Below the pieces are notes generated by a model, which ran no database searches, was not told the origin of the DNA, and worked only from the letters and a program-made list of their open reading frames with translations. Both the position numbers and the translations under genes were made by a program. 64,000 nt of DNA from Neurospora tetrasperma FGSC 2508 (Eukaryota; Ascomycota; Sordariomycetes; Sordariales; Sordariaceae), in NCBI RefSeq assembly GCF_000213175.1, contig NW_009799103.1:2446033-2510032 (forward strand), written 5' to 3'. Shown here piece by piece: positions 1 through 10,258 of the stretch. Numbering within the stretch: position 1 is the first letter of the stretch; each line of letters begins with the position of its first letter.

Positions 1-2282
1 TCTTTTTTTTTTTTTTTTTTTTTCGCTGAATGGCTCGGGGCTAGTAGCTCGCTGTCATGAGTGGTCGATTCATTCATTCCAAGACAAGACTGGAGACCGC
101 GACCGGAATGGCCTCGCTTGTTGTCCACTGTTTCGGGGCATGTCCGATATCGATCGATACCTAGTATCTCCAACAACATCAAGACATCCTACTGTCTGCG
201 ACCCAAAGGCGTGGCTGACTTGGTAGCCTGTGTAATGGGTCGGTGGCATGCAATATCCCCCAGATCACACACAACCACATTAGGAAGGTGCTTTTGCTCG
301 TAACGAGGATGAGTCTGATGAAGCCTCCCTCCCGCGCTTGGTGTAACGTGCTTTCGTCCATCCGTGGCTCGTGGCCCTTCCCAATCCGGCGTGTTTCGCT
401 TGCTGCTGGCCAATCAGCAATTTCCCGGCTCGCTTGTTTCCAATTTCCCTTCCTCGTTCTCAGACTGACACACTGACACTCTGTCCGTCCTATCCCCGCC
501 CCCCACTGGGCTACCATACCAAGTAGGTATCGACTCACCAGTTACCTCACCGGTCGCTGAACTATTAGGTCTACACCATTTCTACCATTCATAGGTAGGT
601 AACCTCCAAACTTCAATTCTTTGTTCTCCCCCACCACGTTTTTGTCCCGGCCCGACCCTGTGGTTTCGCTTGCTACTCACTCCCTTGGCATCCTCTTAGC
701 CACATGCATCGTGCCGGATCGTCCAGTTGACGTCGTCTCATAGCGAGGTGGCGTCGACAACGAATCCGCCGCCTCTCCTGCCCAGCCATCAAGGAATCCC
801 CAAGGGCTTTCAAGCGAAAACAGGTCGAGGTACGGTACACGTACATATTATTAGCAAGTAGCTGGCCATGGGTTGGGCTTCTAGGGCGTCGTTCAACTTG
901 TCAGCCGCACCCGAGCGGATATGAGCAAGGACTGGACTTTCACCGTCCTCATCTCATCGTGTTACATACGTACCGACGCCATGGTGGTCTAGGGACTCCG
1001 GCACTCCGGGTTTTCTTATAACCATTTCCCGTCGATATTGTGCGCCGAAACTCTTCGCTCTCGCTACTCTCCACGCCTCATTCGTCACTTCAACACTAGT
1101 GCTCCACCAGAACTGTGCTTGGCGATGCTCCGTCTATCATCACCTTCCGGCACTCCTCTAAAGTGCTCACTGGCGTTGTGATCGCCCCCCACCAGTTTAC
1201 CTAGACTACTTGTCACGGCCCCCAAACTTTCAAGTTCAAAAAGGCTCGGTGTAGTCCGTAGAGGTATCCTCTCATGCTCCTCCAAGCACGCTCGTATTCA
1301 TACTGTACAACACATAGACTTACACTACAAGACAGGTATGCGGAATGGGATTTCCATGTATCGGCGGGATTGCCATCCTCTCTACACACTATGTCTGATA
1401 CCAGGTAAAGGGTCCAGCGAATAATGAACCTCTGCTAGTCAGTCCAGCAGTCCATTCTGGGTCCTTCCTCGTCCGGGCCGCATCCCCTATGCGGAACGGC
1501 CTGGTACCTGTAGGACTTCTCCAACCCATCCTGATCCTGGCCTGTTACCGAGCTGACGGGCAAATGGGGTACATATGGGTCTTGTCCGTAAAGAGCATGT
1601 GTAAACGGATTGTGTCTCAGCTTCACGCCTACCTTTATCTAAGTGGGCAGCTAAAAGCCCAAAGAAGCCTGTTTCCTTCCTTCATCCTCCAAGTTCCTAT
1701 CCTCGCGGTGGTCAATCATACTAAAAGGCAAAGGAGAAGAAAAAGGGAAAAAAGAGAAAAAAAGAGATGGCACGCTGACAAGATACTCGTGCCAGAGCAC
1801 CTGTAACCCAATGGTTTGAAACGAAAAAAAAGAGGCTGAACAGACAACGGTTGAACTCCTCTCCCATCTTTAGCAGCATCGGATATCATCACATACCGTC
1901 TCGATCTACAATACCAATTGCCGGCCAGTTGCTGAGTTTTAGTACACAGAGATCCAACATGCTTGGCTAGCTCTGTCGATGCCCATCATCGAACGGAAAT
2001 TTCCGCCCCCTTTCCCAATTACAACAAGCCTCAAAGTACCACAGTACCCTCCAGTCTCTATGTACATCTCCACACATCACAAGTAGGGTACAAGTACTCA
2101 GGCTCCAAGTAGTCACCCAGCTGCGAGGGTCCTAAAGGGATCCTTTTGGCCGCATTGTTCTTGGATCAAGAGAGATATGACACTGTCTTGTGAAAGTCGT
2201 CCCCTCCGTCGACCTTTCAAATCACATCTTTCCTATTCACAACCTCTTACTCCTAGGACATATCCTTCCCTACAGTCTTACT
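1..2282. other. Intergenic / possible long 5' leader region
   Basis: No gene supported. The window opens with a T tract (about 3-23). Three CCAAT pentamers lie close together at 381-385, 410-414 and 440-444, a promoter-like arrangement on the + strand. GGTA/TACC-rich stretches occur near 521-530 and 593-605. The open frames here are short, overlap on both strands and show no recognisable domain. The interval may contain the promoter and leader of the gene starting at 2283, but no splice or TSS evidence ties them together. Confidence 0.5.
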
Positions 2283-3983
2283 ATGTGTCGACAACCGTCG
2301 AAACAATCGGTACAGGCTGCCCTCAGCGCGACCATACCCAGTCACGTAAAGGTCGATAGCTTGCGACCCATTGCTTCCCTTCGACCACAAAGGATATTCG
2401 AAGTCAGTCTTTCTGACGGCAAAACACTCCTCCTTTCACTCCCGCCACAAGTACTCTTCAGACGCCTGAGGCACGAACAATTCATAATAGGCTTCGAAGC
2501 GGCAACAGTTCAATGGATCAGGGATGTTCTTACCAGAAACCATTTGACTAGCTTTACAAGCCCAACACTTCAGAGATTCCTCCCGGCCCTCGTGCATACT
2601 TCAAGTCACGGTCCGGTCGAGCTAGAGTCAGCCTACAACGTCTTCGAGAATCAACATGGCATTCCTGTTGCCTTGTTGCCTTCTCCCCTCAGCCACTTGG
2701 AGCGTAAACGTTTGGATAAGCATCTCGGCCAACTTTACCGATCCCTCTCGTCAATGACCTCACCGTCGGGCAGGTTCGGCCCCGTGGCGGTCGTCGTCCC
2801 TAAAATGCCAGGAATAGAGCTTTCGGACAAGGTGGCCGGGCTTGGAGAAGGCAGCTTGGTGGCAGCCGACGGAGCAAGGAATTGGTCAACTGCCTTTCAG
2901 TCGTTATTGGAGGGTGTTCTAAGAGACGGCGAAGACATGGCGGTCACAATGGCTTACTCGCAGATACGAAGACATTTCAGGCGGTTTGAGCACTTGCTCA
3001 ACGAGGTCAAGACGCCGAGATTAGTGGTTATTGACGTGGCTGATGACACAAACACCTTGGTCACCGTGGAGAGCACGACAAGTACAAACGGCTATAGCAA
3101 CTACACGACAGCACCACAACCAGCATCATCCGCGTCAAACAACTACATCGGTACAGAACGACGACTAACGCTTACCGGCCTTCAAGATTGGAGTAACTGC
3201 GTCTTTGGCGATCCACTATTAGCTACCATCTTCAGCGACGGCGCCTCGGAATCCTTCATGGAAGGTTTCGAAACCGGTCCTGCCTCTACCCATGCGAACC
3301 ATCTCGGGGGCAGCAGTAGAAACACAAGTGCCAGCACCCACAGCACCAGCACAGGAGTCATGTCCATCACAGCCATCACCGAACAAACCACCACTACTCG
3401 TGCACCTGCACCAACAATATCCAGCCTTCCGCCACCAACAGATGCCAGCAGCAACAGCAACAACGATATAATCTCCTCGCTGATCGAAGACCTCCCCAAC
3501 GCCGGCATTCGCCTCCTCCTCTACCAAGTCTACCACGCCGCGCTCTGCATTGTCAAAGAGTTCTATCGACCTCGATCGTCACCTTCCCCCTCTACTGCTA
3601 CCTGCTCCTCTCCTCCTTCTCCTTCATCCTTCTCCAGCTCTCCAAGTACCAACAGAGAGCTCGAAGCTCGGAGAAAACTCACCGAGGCGCTGAATAGGTT
3701 GGAGAGTGCTGCTGTGCCGGTGGTTACACCGATCTCGATCTTGTCTGTACCTGTACCATTTTCCCTCAAGAAGCAAAACCCCCTCGCAAGCAATAGCTGC
3801 TCCTCACCGGTAGCCGGTGCTAGGTCGTTATTATTTGGCGTGCAGGAGAGTACTATTGGTAGTAGTAGTAGCAGTAGGAGTAGGGATGATGTGCTGGCGA
3901 ACAAGAAGCTACATCATCGACCGACTGGAGATATGAGTCCTGCGAAGAGGGCGAAGAGTGCTAGTGATGGGGAGAGGGGGTAG
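2283..3983 (+). CDS. APH-fold (aminoglycoside phosphotransferase-like) protein, probably degenerate kinase
   Basis: Single exon, 566 aa. The first in-frame ATG is at 2283; the open frame extends upstream only through non-ATG codons. The N-terminal ~300 residues resemble the fungal branch of the APH / choline-kinase-like superfamily. The segment 'RLTLTGLQDWSNCVFGDPLL' (about residues 297-316) matches the position of the metal-binding DW-x(n)-GDP loop in that family, and 'RLLLYQVYHAALCIVKEFYR' (about residues 416-435) matches the usual C-terminal helix. The Brenner-type HGDxxxxN loop seems to correspond to 'LVVIDVADDTNTLV', which lacks the His, so catalysis is doubtful. Two long Ser/Thr-rich inserts, roughly residues 330-410 and 437-460, are low complexity. 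Substrate and role are unknown. The fold assignment rests on pattern recognition, and a hypothetical protein is the fallback call. Confidence 0.7.
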   Translation: MCRQPSKQSVQAALSATIPSHVKVDSLRPIASLRPQRIFEVSLSDGKTLLLSLPPQVLFRRLRHEQFIIGFEAATVQWIRDVLTRNHLTSFTSPTLQRFLPALVHTSSHGPVELESAYNVFENQHGIPVALLPSPLSHLERKRLDKHLGQLYRSLSSMTSPSGRFGPVAVVVPKMPGIELSDKVAGLGEGSLVAADGARNWSTAFQSLLEGVLRDGEDMAVTMAYSQIRRHFRRFEHLLNEVKTPRLVVIDVADDTNTLVTVESTTSTNGYSNYTTAPQPASSASNNYIGTERRLTLTGLQDWSNCVFGDPLLATIFSDGASESFMEGFETGPASTHANHLGGSSRNTSASTHSTSTGVMSITAITEQTTTTRAPAPTISSLPPPTDASSNSNNDIISSLIEDLPNAGIRLLLYQVYHAALCIVKEFYRPRSSPSPSTATCSSPPSPSSFSSSPSTNRELEARRKLTEALNRLESAAVPVVTPISILSVPVPFSLKKQNPLASNSCSSPVAGARSLLFGVQESTIGSSSSSRSRDDVLANKKLHHRPTGDMSPAKRAKSASDGERG

Positions 3984-4857
3984 TGACTGGGCTAATCAGG
4001 ACTTCCGGAATGAAATAAGCTGGGGAGAGGGCGAAGAAGGCACAGACTCCCGGGGATGGATGAATAGATGGATACCAGGAAGAGAAGGAATACGGGACAA
4101 AGTTTGAATGGGATAGGCCGGTCTGGATGGAGTCCGCATTCGCGCAGTTGGTTGCGTTTAGGAAAGTGGAACATTCCTAATTCAGCAAAAAGTATAGAGA
4201 GAGAGCATTGCATAAGATACGGATTGGATAGAAATATGGAAAGGTACATATATGAAACAACCCGTTTAAAATACTGCAACACTCTTGTTCGTTTTCAAGG
4301 CATGAACGCACGGAAACAGAAACACTGATTCAGCATGATTTCAAGTCTTTTCATTAATCCTTTTCCTTGCCGCCCGCCCTTTCTGCCCTCCTATCATATC
4401 CTATTCCGTTCATTTTCGTGAGTTGTGATAATTGTTCGTTCCCCATAAAGACAGAAAACGCCATGCTATGTTCTTAGTCTACAGAAAAACACATAAGTGG
4501 ATGTAGAGTAGTGGTAGTGATTCGTTACAAAAAAAAAAAAGAGAAAAAAGAAAACACGAAAACCAGACCTCCATCCCTAGAACCCGATCTCTCTCATCTT
4601 CTTTTCCATCGTTTATTTTTTGATTTGCTTCCTTCAGCTGTTCAACAGCCCACTTCATGCCATGCGCGGCCATGGCCAGCCGACCAGAGCATACCGTGCC
4701 ACCCAGCATGTGTTCACTCTTCATTTCAGTTGTTTCTCTGAGACTCCCTGCATGATTCTCTTTCCTCCGCCTTCCTCCCTTCATGTCCGACCCCTTTTCG
4801 TTTCTTGCCACCTTCCATTCCTTACTCCTTCTTGTCTTCTGATTTTCATAAAGGTGA
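3984..4857. other. Convergent intergenic region (3' ends)
   Basis: This lies between the 3' ends of the APH-like gene (+) and POM152 (-). It holds AT-rich and pyrimidine-rich stretches, including an A-run near 4527-4540, that suit 3' UTRs and polyadenylation. No coding signal was seen. Confidence 0.5.
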
Positions 4858-7800
4858 TCATTGGTACTTCAGCAACCGCCCATCCTTACCCTCCACATAT
4901 TCCACCCCAAGCATCTGCGTCGAAAACGCGCAGAACCGATCCTTGATAGCCACGACCTCGTATGCACCTTCCTGGCTGGCCTTGATGACCTTGCTATACT
5001 CTTCGCTGATATCGTGCTTGGTCTCCAACACCGTCGCACGCTCACCCTTCTTCTTGGGGTTGGTGCTGCGAGTATACGTGAACTCGAACGGAGGGGTTCC
5101 GTAGAACTCGAAAAGAATCTCGACCTCGCCACCCTCGTGGATGTCCGTCTGCACCTGCTTACCCTTGGAAATACGGGCCGCGGGGAGAGGGTGAATAGTC
5201 TTGGAGATGTTGACAGGAGCGCGGCACTCGGATGCCCTGTCACTAACCGAGGTAATCGTGAACTCACCGGGGTGCTCGGCGATACGGCGGAAAGTCGTGG
5301 TGGGAGATTTGGCCCTCGACTCCTCGCCGTTGAAGGTATACCAAACCTCGAAGGGAGCGGCACCAGCGAGGGAGTACCCGAGACGTTCGCCGACGCAGTA
5401 GTCGGTGCGAGTCTCGAGAGGATAAATGGTGGGCGCCTCAAAGAGCTGGATTTGAACCGAGTGGGCCTTGCCATCGGGAGTATCTCTGTGGGCAGATGTG
5501 TAATCGGAGATCGAATGACAGCCGCTGCCGTCGCGAACGCTGCGAATGCGAATCGTTTGGGTTCCAAGGCGCAGCTGGTGACGCGGGATCTGGATCTCGT
5601 ACGAGTTGGAGTTGATTGCAGGCGTACGGTACACTTCCGGAATCGGACTGCTTTGGTGTCTGATTTCGAACTCAAGGTTGAAGGGAGGGACGCCGTTGAG
5701 AGTGATGGGAATCGACTCGGATTCGCCTTGGTCCGTCTTGCAGTACTTGAAGGTTTGACTGGGCTTGGCGAAGGCGGCAGTGGGTTTTTGATTAACCTTC
5801 TGCTTAACAGTCACGGGCTTGAAAGTCCGGTCATTAGTGTAGAGGTTATCCGAAAGTGAGTTGAACGTATACGTGTACTGGCCCGCCCTGGAGGTGTCTG
5901 CAGGGACGGAAGCTTTGCCGAGGGCAGCTTCAAAATCTTTCCTACTGATGGAGGCTGGCCCAGACGCAGGTTGATGGCGAATCTGGTATTCGACATGGAA
6001 GGGAGGCGTTCCTGTGTAGACATTAGCAGGCTGTGGGGAAACCAAGGAATGTGCCTAATGGGGCGGCTTATAGTAGATTTACCTTTGAGAGCAACTTGAA
6101 ATCCAGATACGTCACCCTCACAGACATCGCTCACAACAAAGCTGTTGGTGCCATCTGGCTGAACGTGCGCAGACTGTACAACGGCGAGCTCTGGACGAGG
6201 GAACCAGTCGACTTCAAAAGACGATGCCTTCGGATCAACAATGCCGTGGCATTGTCGATCCCAGACATCTGTGATCTGGAAGATACCCTTGGTGCGAACA
6301 TCAAGGAAATCATTGTCGTGCTTGATCGTCTTTTCCAGGACCCGGGGGGCGTTTCTCGAGGTGTCATTGACATTGCTGTAGAAAACCTTCCATGGGCCCT
6401 CTCCAGTGAGGCGAAGCGGCAGCTTGACCGTCGAGCCCTCAACTGCCATCGTCCTGCGTTTGGCATCGATAAGACCAAACGCTGCTCTTGGGTTCTGGCG
6501 GCGCACTGAGATCTTGACCTCATCCTGCACAAAGTTACGGCACGCTCTCTTGTCTTGGACGCTTGTCAACGCCAGAGTATACTCGCCGCCCTTAGCAAGG
6601 GAGCCCGTCTTGATCTGATACTTGTTCGTCTGGATATCCTTGACCTTGTACTGCTTTCTCTTGCCGTCATGGATAATCTCCCATTCTAGCGTAAATGGTG
6701 CGTCGCCCTGAAGCTGCACATCCACCGAGACATCGTCGTTAAGACAAGCGGCCATGTTACCATTGCTGTGAATGATGCTGGCAGAAGCTGTTGGCTTGAC
6801 ATCTTGTTCGAGGATATACTCGGGCCCGCTGAGCTTTTGAGGTTCGTAGATGGAGTCGCCAATATGTGTGAACACGTACTTGTGATGTCCGGCAATTCTA
6901 GGGATGAATTCTTGCTGGAAACGTAGGCCATTAACCTTGATACGCTCCACCGAACGCTGCCCATTGGAAATGACCTCGTATCTGACGTTGAAGGGTGGAG
7001 TACCAATGAGGTCCATGTCGACGCGCAAGCCAATGGAATTTCCAGCGCAAGTATCTGGAATCTCCTCGGAGCGCAGCGTGAGCTTGGGCTCGAGAGGGTT
7101 CAGCAGCAAGCAAGAAGACGGCTCCTGCACCTCTCCCTCGCATTGTCCGGCAACAACCGACTTGAGGGTATACAAACCAGGCGCAGCGATTCTCGGCCGG
7201 TCCCTGGCATTCTTGGCGTCGTAGGTGCCGACAGAAACAACATCCCCATGGTCACCGCTCTTGGTGAGGGTGTCAATCGGCGAGAACAGCCAGCTGATGG
7301 TGTACGTAGTGTCATCAGGCACGGGGCCAGGAAGTTCATATCTGATTGGAAGATCTTTGGAACCGCCCCTGGCAACCTTGAGAGGATTTCTAACGTCGCA
7401 CCCTTCAAGACGCGCACGCGGTCGCTCCTTGACGAAGAGGTTCTGCACCAGATGCTTTGGCCTTGTCTTGGGATCCAAGTCGTCAGCATGGCCGGTGTAG
7501 CTAGCAACGTTTCCGAACGCATCATGGACCTCATCGACGGAATACTGCCAGACTCCGCCAGCGTTCATGGATTCATTGAGGTTGACGGGGACCCGTTGAG
7601 CTCGAGCCCAGGAGACGTCATCATCCTCAATGAGTCTCGCAAGACTACGCGAAGCACCGAGGAGCGGAGAAGAGAAGCCCTCTGGCTGCAAGCTCTGGAT
7701 GTTGAAGCTGTGGTCCTTGCCGTTGATGGTGCGGCTATAGATGACTTTTAGTGGCGGCGTGCCATCAACCAAGAGGCTGAGATCAGACAAATCGCCGACA

Positions 7801-8813
7801 CAGCGGTTTGGCGAGGAGACTACCTCGACGCTAGCGCGAGGGCAAGGAACCACAAAGGTGAGGGCAGTCCTGCGATGAACTTCAAGCTTATACTCGTCAA
7901 GCGCCTTGCCCAATCGATAGGCACCAGGCTTCTTGACGGGAAAGTTGTACTTAACAGTGAAGATCTCGTCATCTGCGTTCCTCTTGACCTCATTCTTGAT
8001 TTCCTTGAGCTGGCCTCTTGTCAACTTGATGACTTCGTGTTCGTTGGTCTCGAGGTCGGTGCGGATGATCTCGACATCGATGGGAGTTGTCGCATTAAAG
8101 AACAGAGGGATCGAGGCAACCTTGGTGTCCCCTCCGATGCAGTACGGGGTGTTTTCGGGGTTGAGCACCACAGAGCTGGTAAATGGTCAGCTTTGCCGGG
8201 CTTTTTCACTAGTGCTCCTACTTCGCATGACTTACCCTTCTGGGAGAATGTTGATAATCTGCCTACCCATGAGGAGGGAGTGGTTGTAGAGGATGCTGGA
8301 CACCTTGACTTGATGTTCGGTAATGGCAAGCTCCCGGTCGTAGAAGACCTTGACAAATCCGAACAGCCATGTCTGCCACGGGAGGCCGATGTTGAACATG
8401 AGCATCCAGTCAACCAAGGCGTGGGCAACAAAGACGAAGACGACGAAGGACTGAGAGAGTTCGAGCCATGGTATCCTAAGCTCTGGTAGGCCAAAGAGAT
8501 AGATGAGGTCTAGGGCGATCCACTTGAGGAACAGCCAGAAAGACTCGGTATTTTCTTCCACCACTTGAGTCCAGTCGTACAGCTTCCACGCAAAAAGAGC
8601 CGCGTAGACGGCAACAGCGTAGAGGCGTTGTGTGGGCGCATCGATAACGTGAAGCGGGATCACAGGCCCTGGGCCTGTTGGTGCTGGTGCATTTCTTTGG
8701 GGGGCGACGGGGAGGGCATTGGGCGTTGCCGTCCGGGCGCGATTCGCGGGAGCAGCTTCGGGTCGTCGTGGTCCGGCCATGGGAAAGCCGCCTATAGAGT
8801 CCTTGCCTGCCAT
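4858..8813 (-). CDS. POM152: Nucleoporin POM152 (pore membrane Ig-repeat protein)
   Basis: Three exons: 8813-8236, 8175-6083, 6011-4858; 1274 aa, close to the family's usual length. POM152 is an integral membrane nucleoporin that forms the luminal ring of the nuclear pore complex. A Pro/Ala-rich cytosolic tail (1-60) is followed by hydrophobic segments at about 64-81, 91-110 and 120-140. After these comes a long luminal part made of cadherin/Ig-like repeats. Each repeat carries a 'G-x-PPF/PPL-x-[VL]-x-[YF]' core, e.g. '[10 protein letters not shown]', '[10 protein letters not shown]', '[10 protein letters not shown]', '[10 protein letters not shown]', '[10 protein letters not shown]', '[10 protein letters not shown]'. 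Splice joins restore 'LPEG-SVVLNP' and 'ALKG-TPPFHV'. The ATG at 8813 is the first in-frame ATG. The frame stays open upstream to a stop at 9114-9116 through an Asp/Asn-encoding repeat, but has no ATG. The gene is divergent from the UCH-type gene. Confidence 0.95.
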
Positions 8814-10258
8814 GGCATGCCGAGTCTGTGAAGGCTTGACGGCTTGGTAGTGGCCACGGGGCGCAACAATGTGCACGTTGTTGTTGTTGTTGTTGTCGTT
8901 GTGGTTGTCGTCGTGATCGTCGTAGCTATCGTCGTCGTCGTCGTCGTTGTCGTTGTTATCGGTCGCCGAAGGACGGGAGGAAATGGTCCACGAGGAGAGA
9001 GAGGCGTGATTAATCAGTCGTTGGCAGTAGTGGTGATATGGAGAGCCGACATCAAAACAGGCATTCTCAGTCTTCCTCTTGTTCTTCCTGTTTGCGGGCA
9101 GGCAGAGACAGGCCTAAAATTTCCCAACACTCTGAAAACTAACAAGTCACGTCAAAGACGCGGTTGTGGTCTCTGAGAGGTTTTGCAGTCGCTGCCCGCA
9201 CTGCAAGTGCTGCTTGGCTGGCCTGCTAGCGTGTGCCAATGGCTGTTTAGACGATTGTGATTGGAGAAATGGAGGACCCAACATGGGAACCTTCCCCATC
9301 TCTCTGTTGGTCAGTGCTTTCTGAAGCTTACCTGGTCCCCTGCCTTCAGCTGTTTCAAGCAGTCACATAGTGCAAGGTACTTGAGCGAAAGTGGAGGGGG
9401 AAGGAAACAAAAGAGGTCGAACAACATGTAGCTCACGGGGCAAAGATAGGCAGCACTTTATCATAAGATTGTCGTAGCCATCTTTAAGGATCCGAAACGC
9501 CTTCAGACTTGAACCTGATGCTCAAATTGCTCCCGTGAAACACGGTGTGCACAAATGCTAGGTTGATGACACTTGCAGGAGTGGTGGTGGTCCGCCAGCA
9601 GGTAGGTAGTGTACCTCCCGTCTACTACCTACCTCTACATACTTAACACTACACAGTATCCGGCCGGATGTAGTGTAGCAGCAGCAGCCCAGTTGTCTGT
9701 GTGCGCCTGCGACGGCACTTATACACATAACACCGACCTCTTCAAGGTCGTCTTCTTTCTTTCTTTCTTTGCAACCTCACCATCTTTTGTCGCTACTGAT
9801 CGCATGAGATCGTCAATACAGCTGCCGCTCGTTAGTCTGTCGATTTGGGCTCGACTTAAAAGCCGAATCACCAAACCTTCATCGGACTGAATGCAAGCGA
9901 GTTCTTGGTGCAGTCACTTACAACATCCCCGGCGCACTTGCCTCCATCAACTGCCGCTCAAATCTGATAATTAACCTTATTCATCCATCGACTTTGGGAG
10001 CGAACAAAACAGCCTCCATACCAGACTTCCCTGTGATGTTCGCGGCATGTCATATTCCGAGTCTCACGGTCACAAGTCACAAGGCAAGATCCCGCGCTAC
10101 ACCATCTCCAAACGGCGGCTGTCCCTGAGACCAGAGCTGGAAAAGACGAGCAGCCTGCCCTTCACCCTCTTGAACCTTTTCAACATTTATCTCTCAGCTT
10201 GATTGGGTCGCTGCTTGTCGAGTTCATCAAGTTTATTTCACGATACTTTCCTCGAGAT
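8814..10258. promoter_or_regulatory. Divergent intergenic region POM152 / UCH37-type gene
   Basis: About 1.45 kb between two start codons. It holds the trinucleotide repeat at 8878-8960, a CCAAT box at 9236-9240, and a dense GGTA/TACC patch at 9599-9634. The interval 9900-10258 is the leader side of the UCH gene. No open frame here has recognisable content. Confidence 0.5.
8878..8960 (-). repeat. GAC/AAC trinucleotide repeat in POM152 leader
   Basis: Imperfect GTT/GTC repeat on the + strand. Read on the - strand it is (AAC/GAC)n, which in the POM152 frame would encode runs of Asp and Asn. The frame runs without a stop from here into the POM152 ATG at 8813. With no upstream ATG, the repeat is most simply 5' UTR. 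Confidence 0.8.

Noticed and set aside
4861-5859. 332-codon + strand frame antisense to POM152
   Set aside because: Mirror of POM152 coding sequence; no recognisable protein features.
8844-9176. Poly-Val open frame on the + strand
   Set aside because: It is only the GTT/GTC repeat read in the other direction.
9236-9255. Second CCAAT-N12-GAT match, before POM152/UCH
   Set aside because: No iron-related gene is nearby; taken as a chance match to a degenerate motif and used as a caution for the aconitase site.
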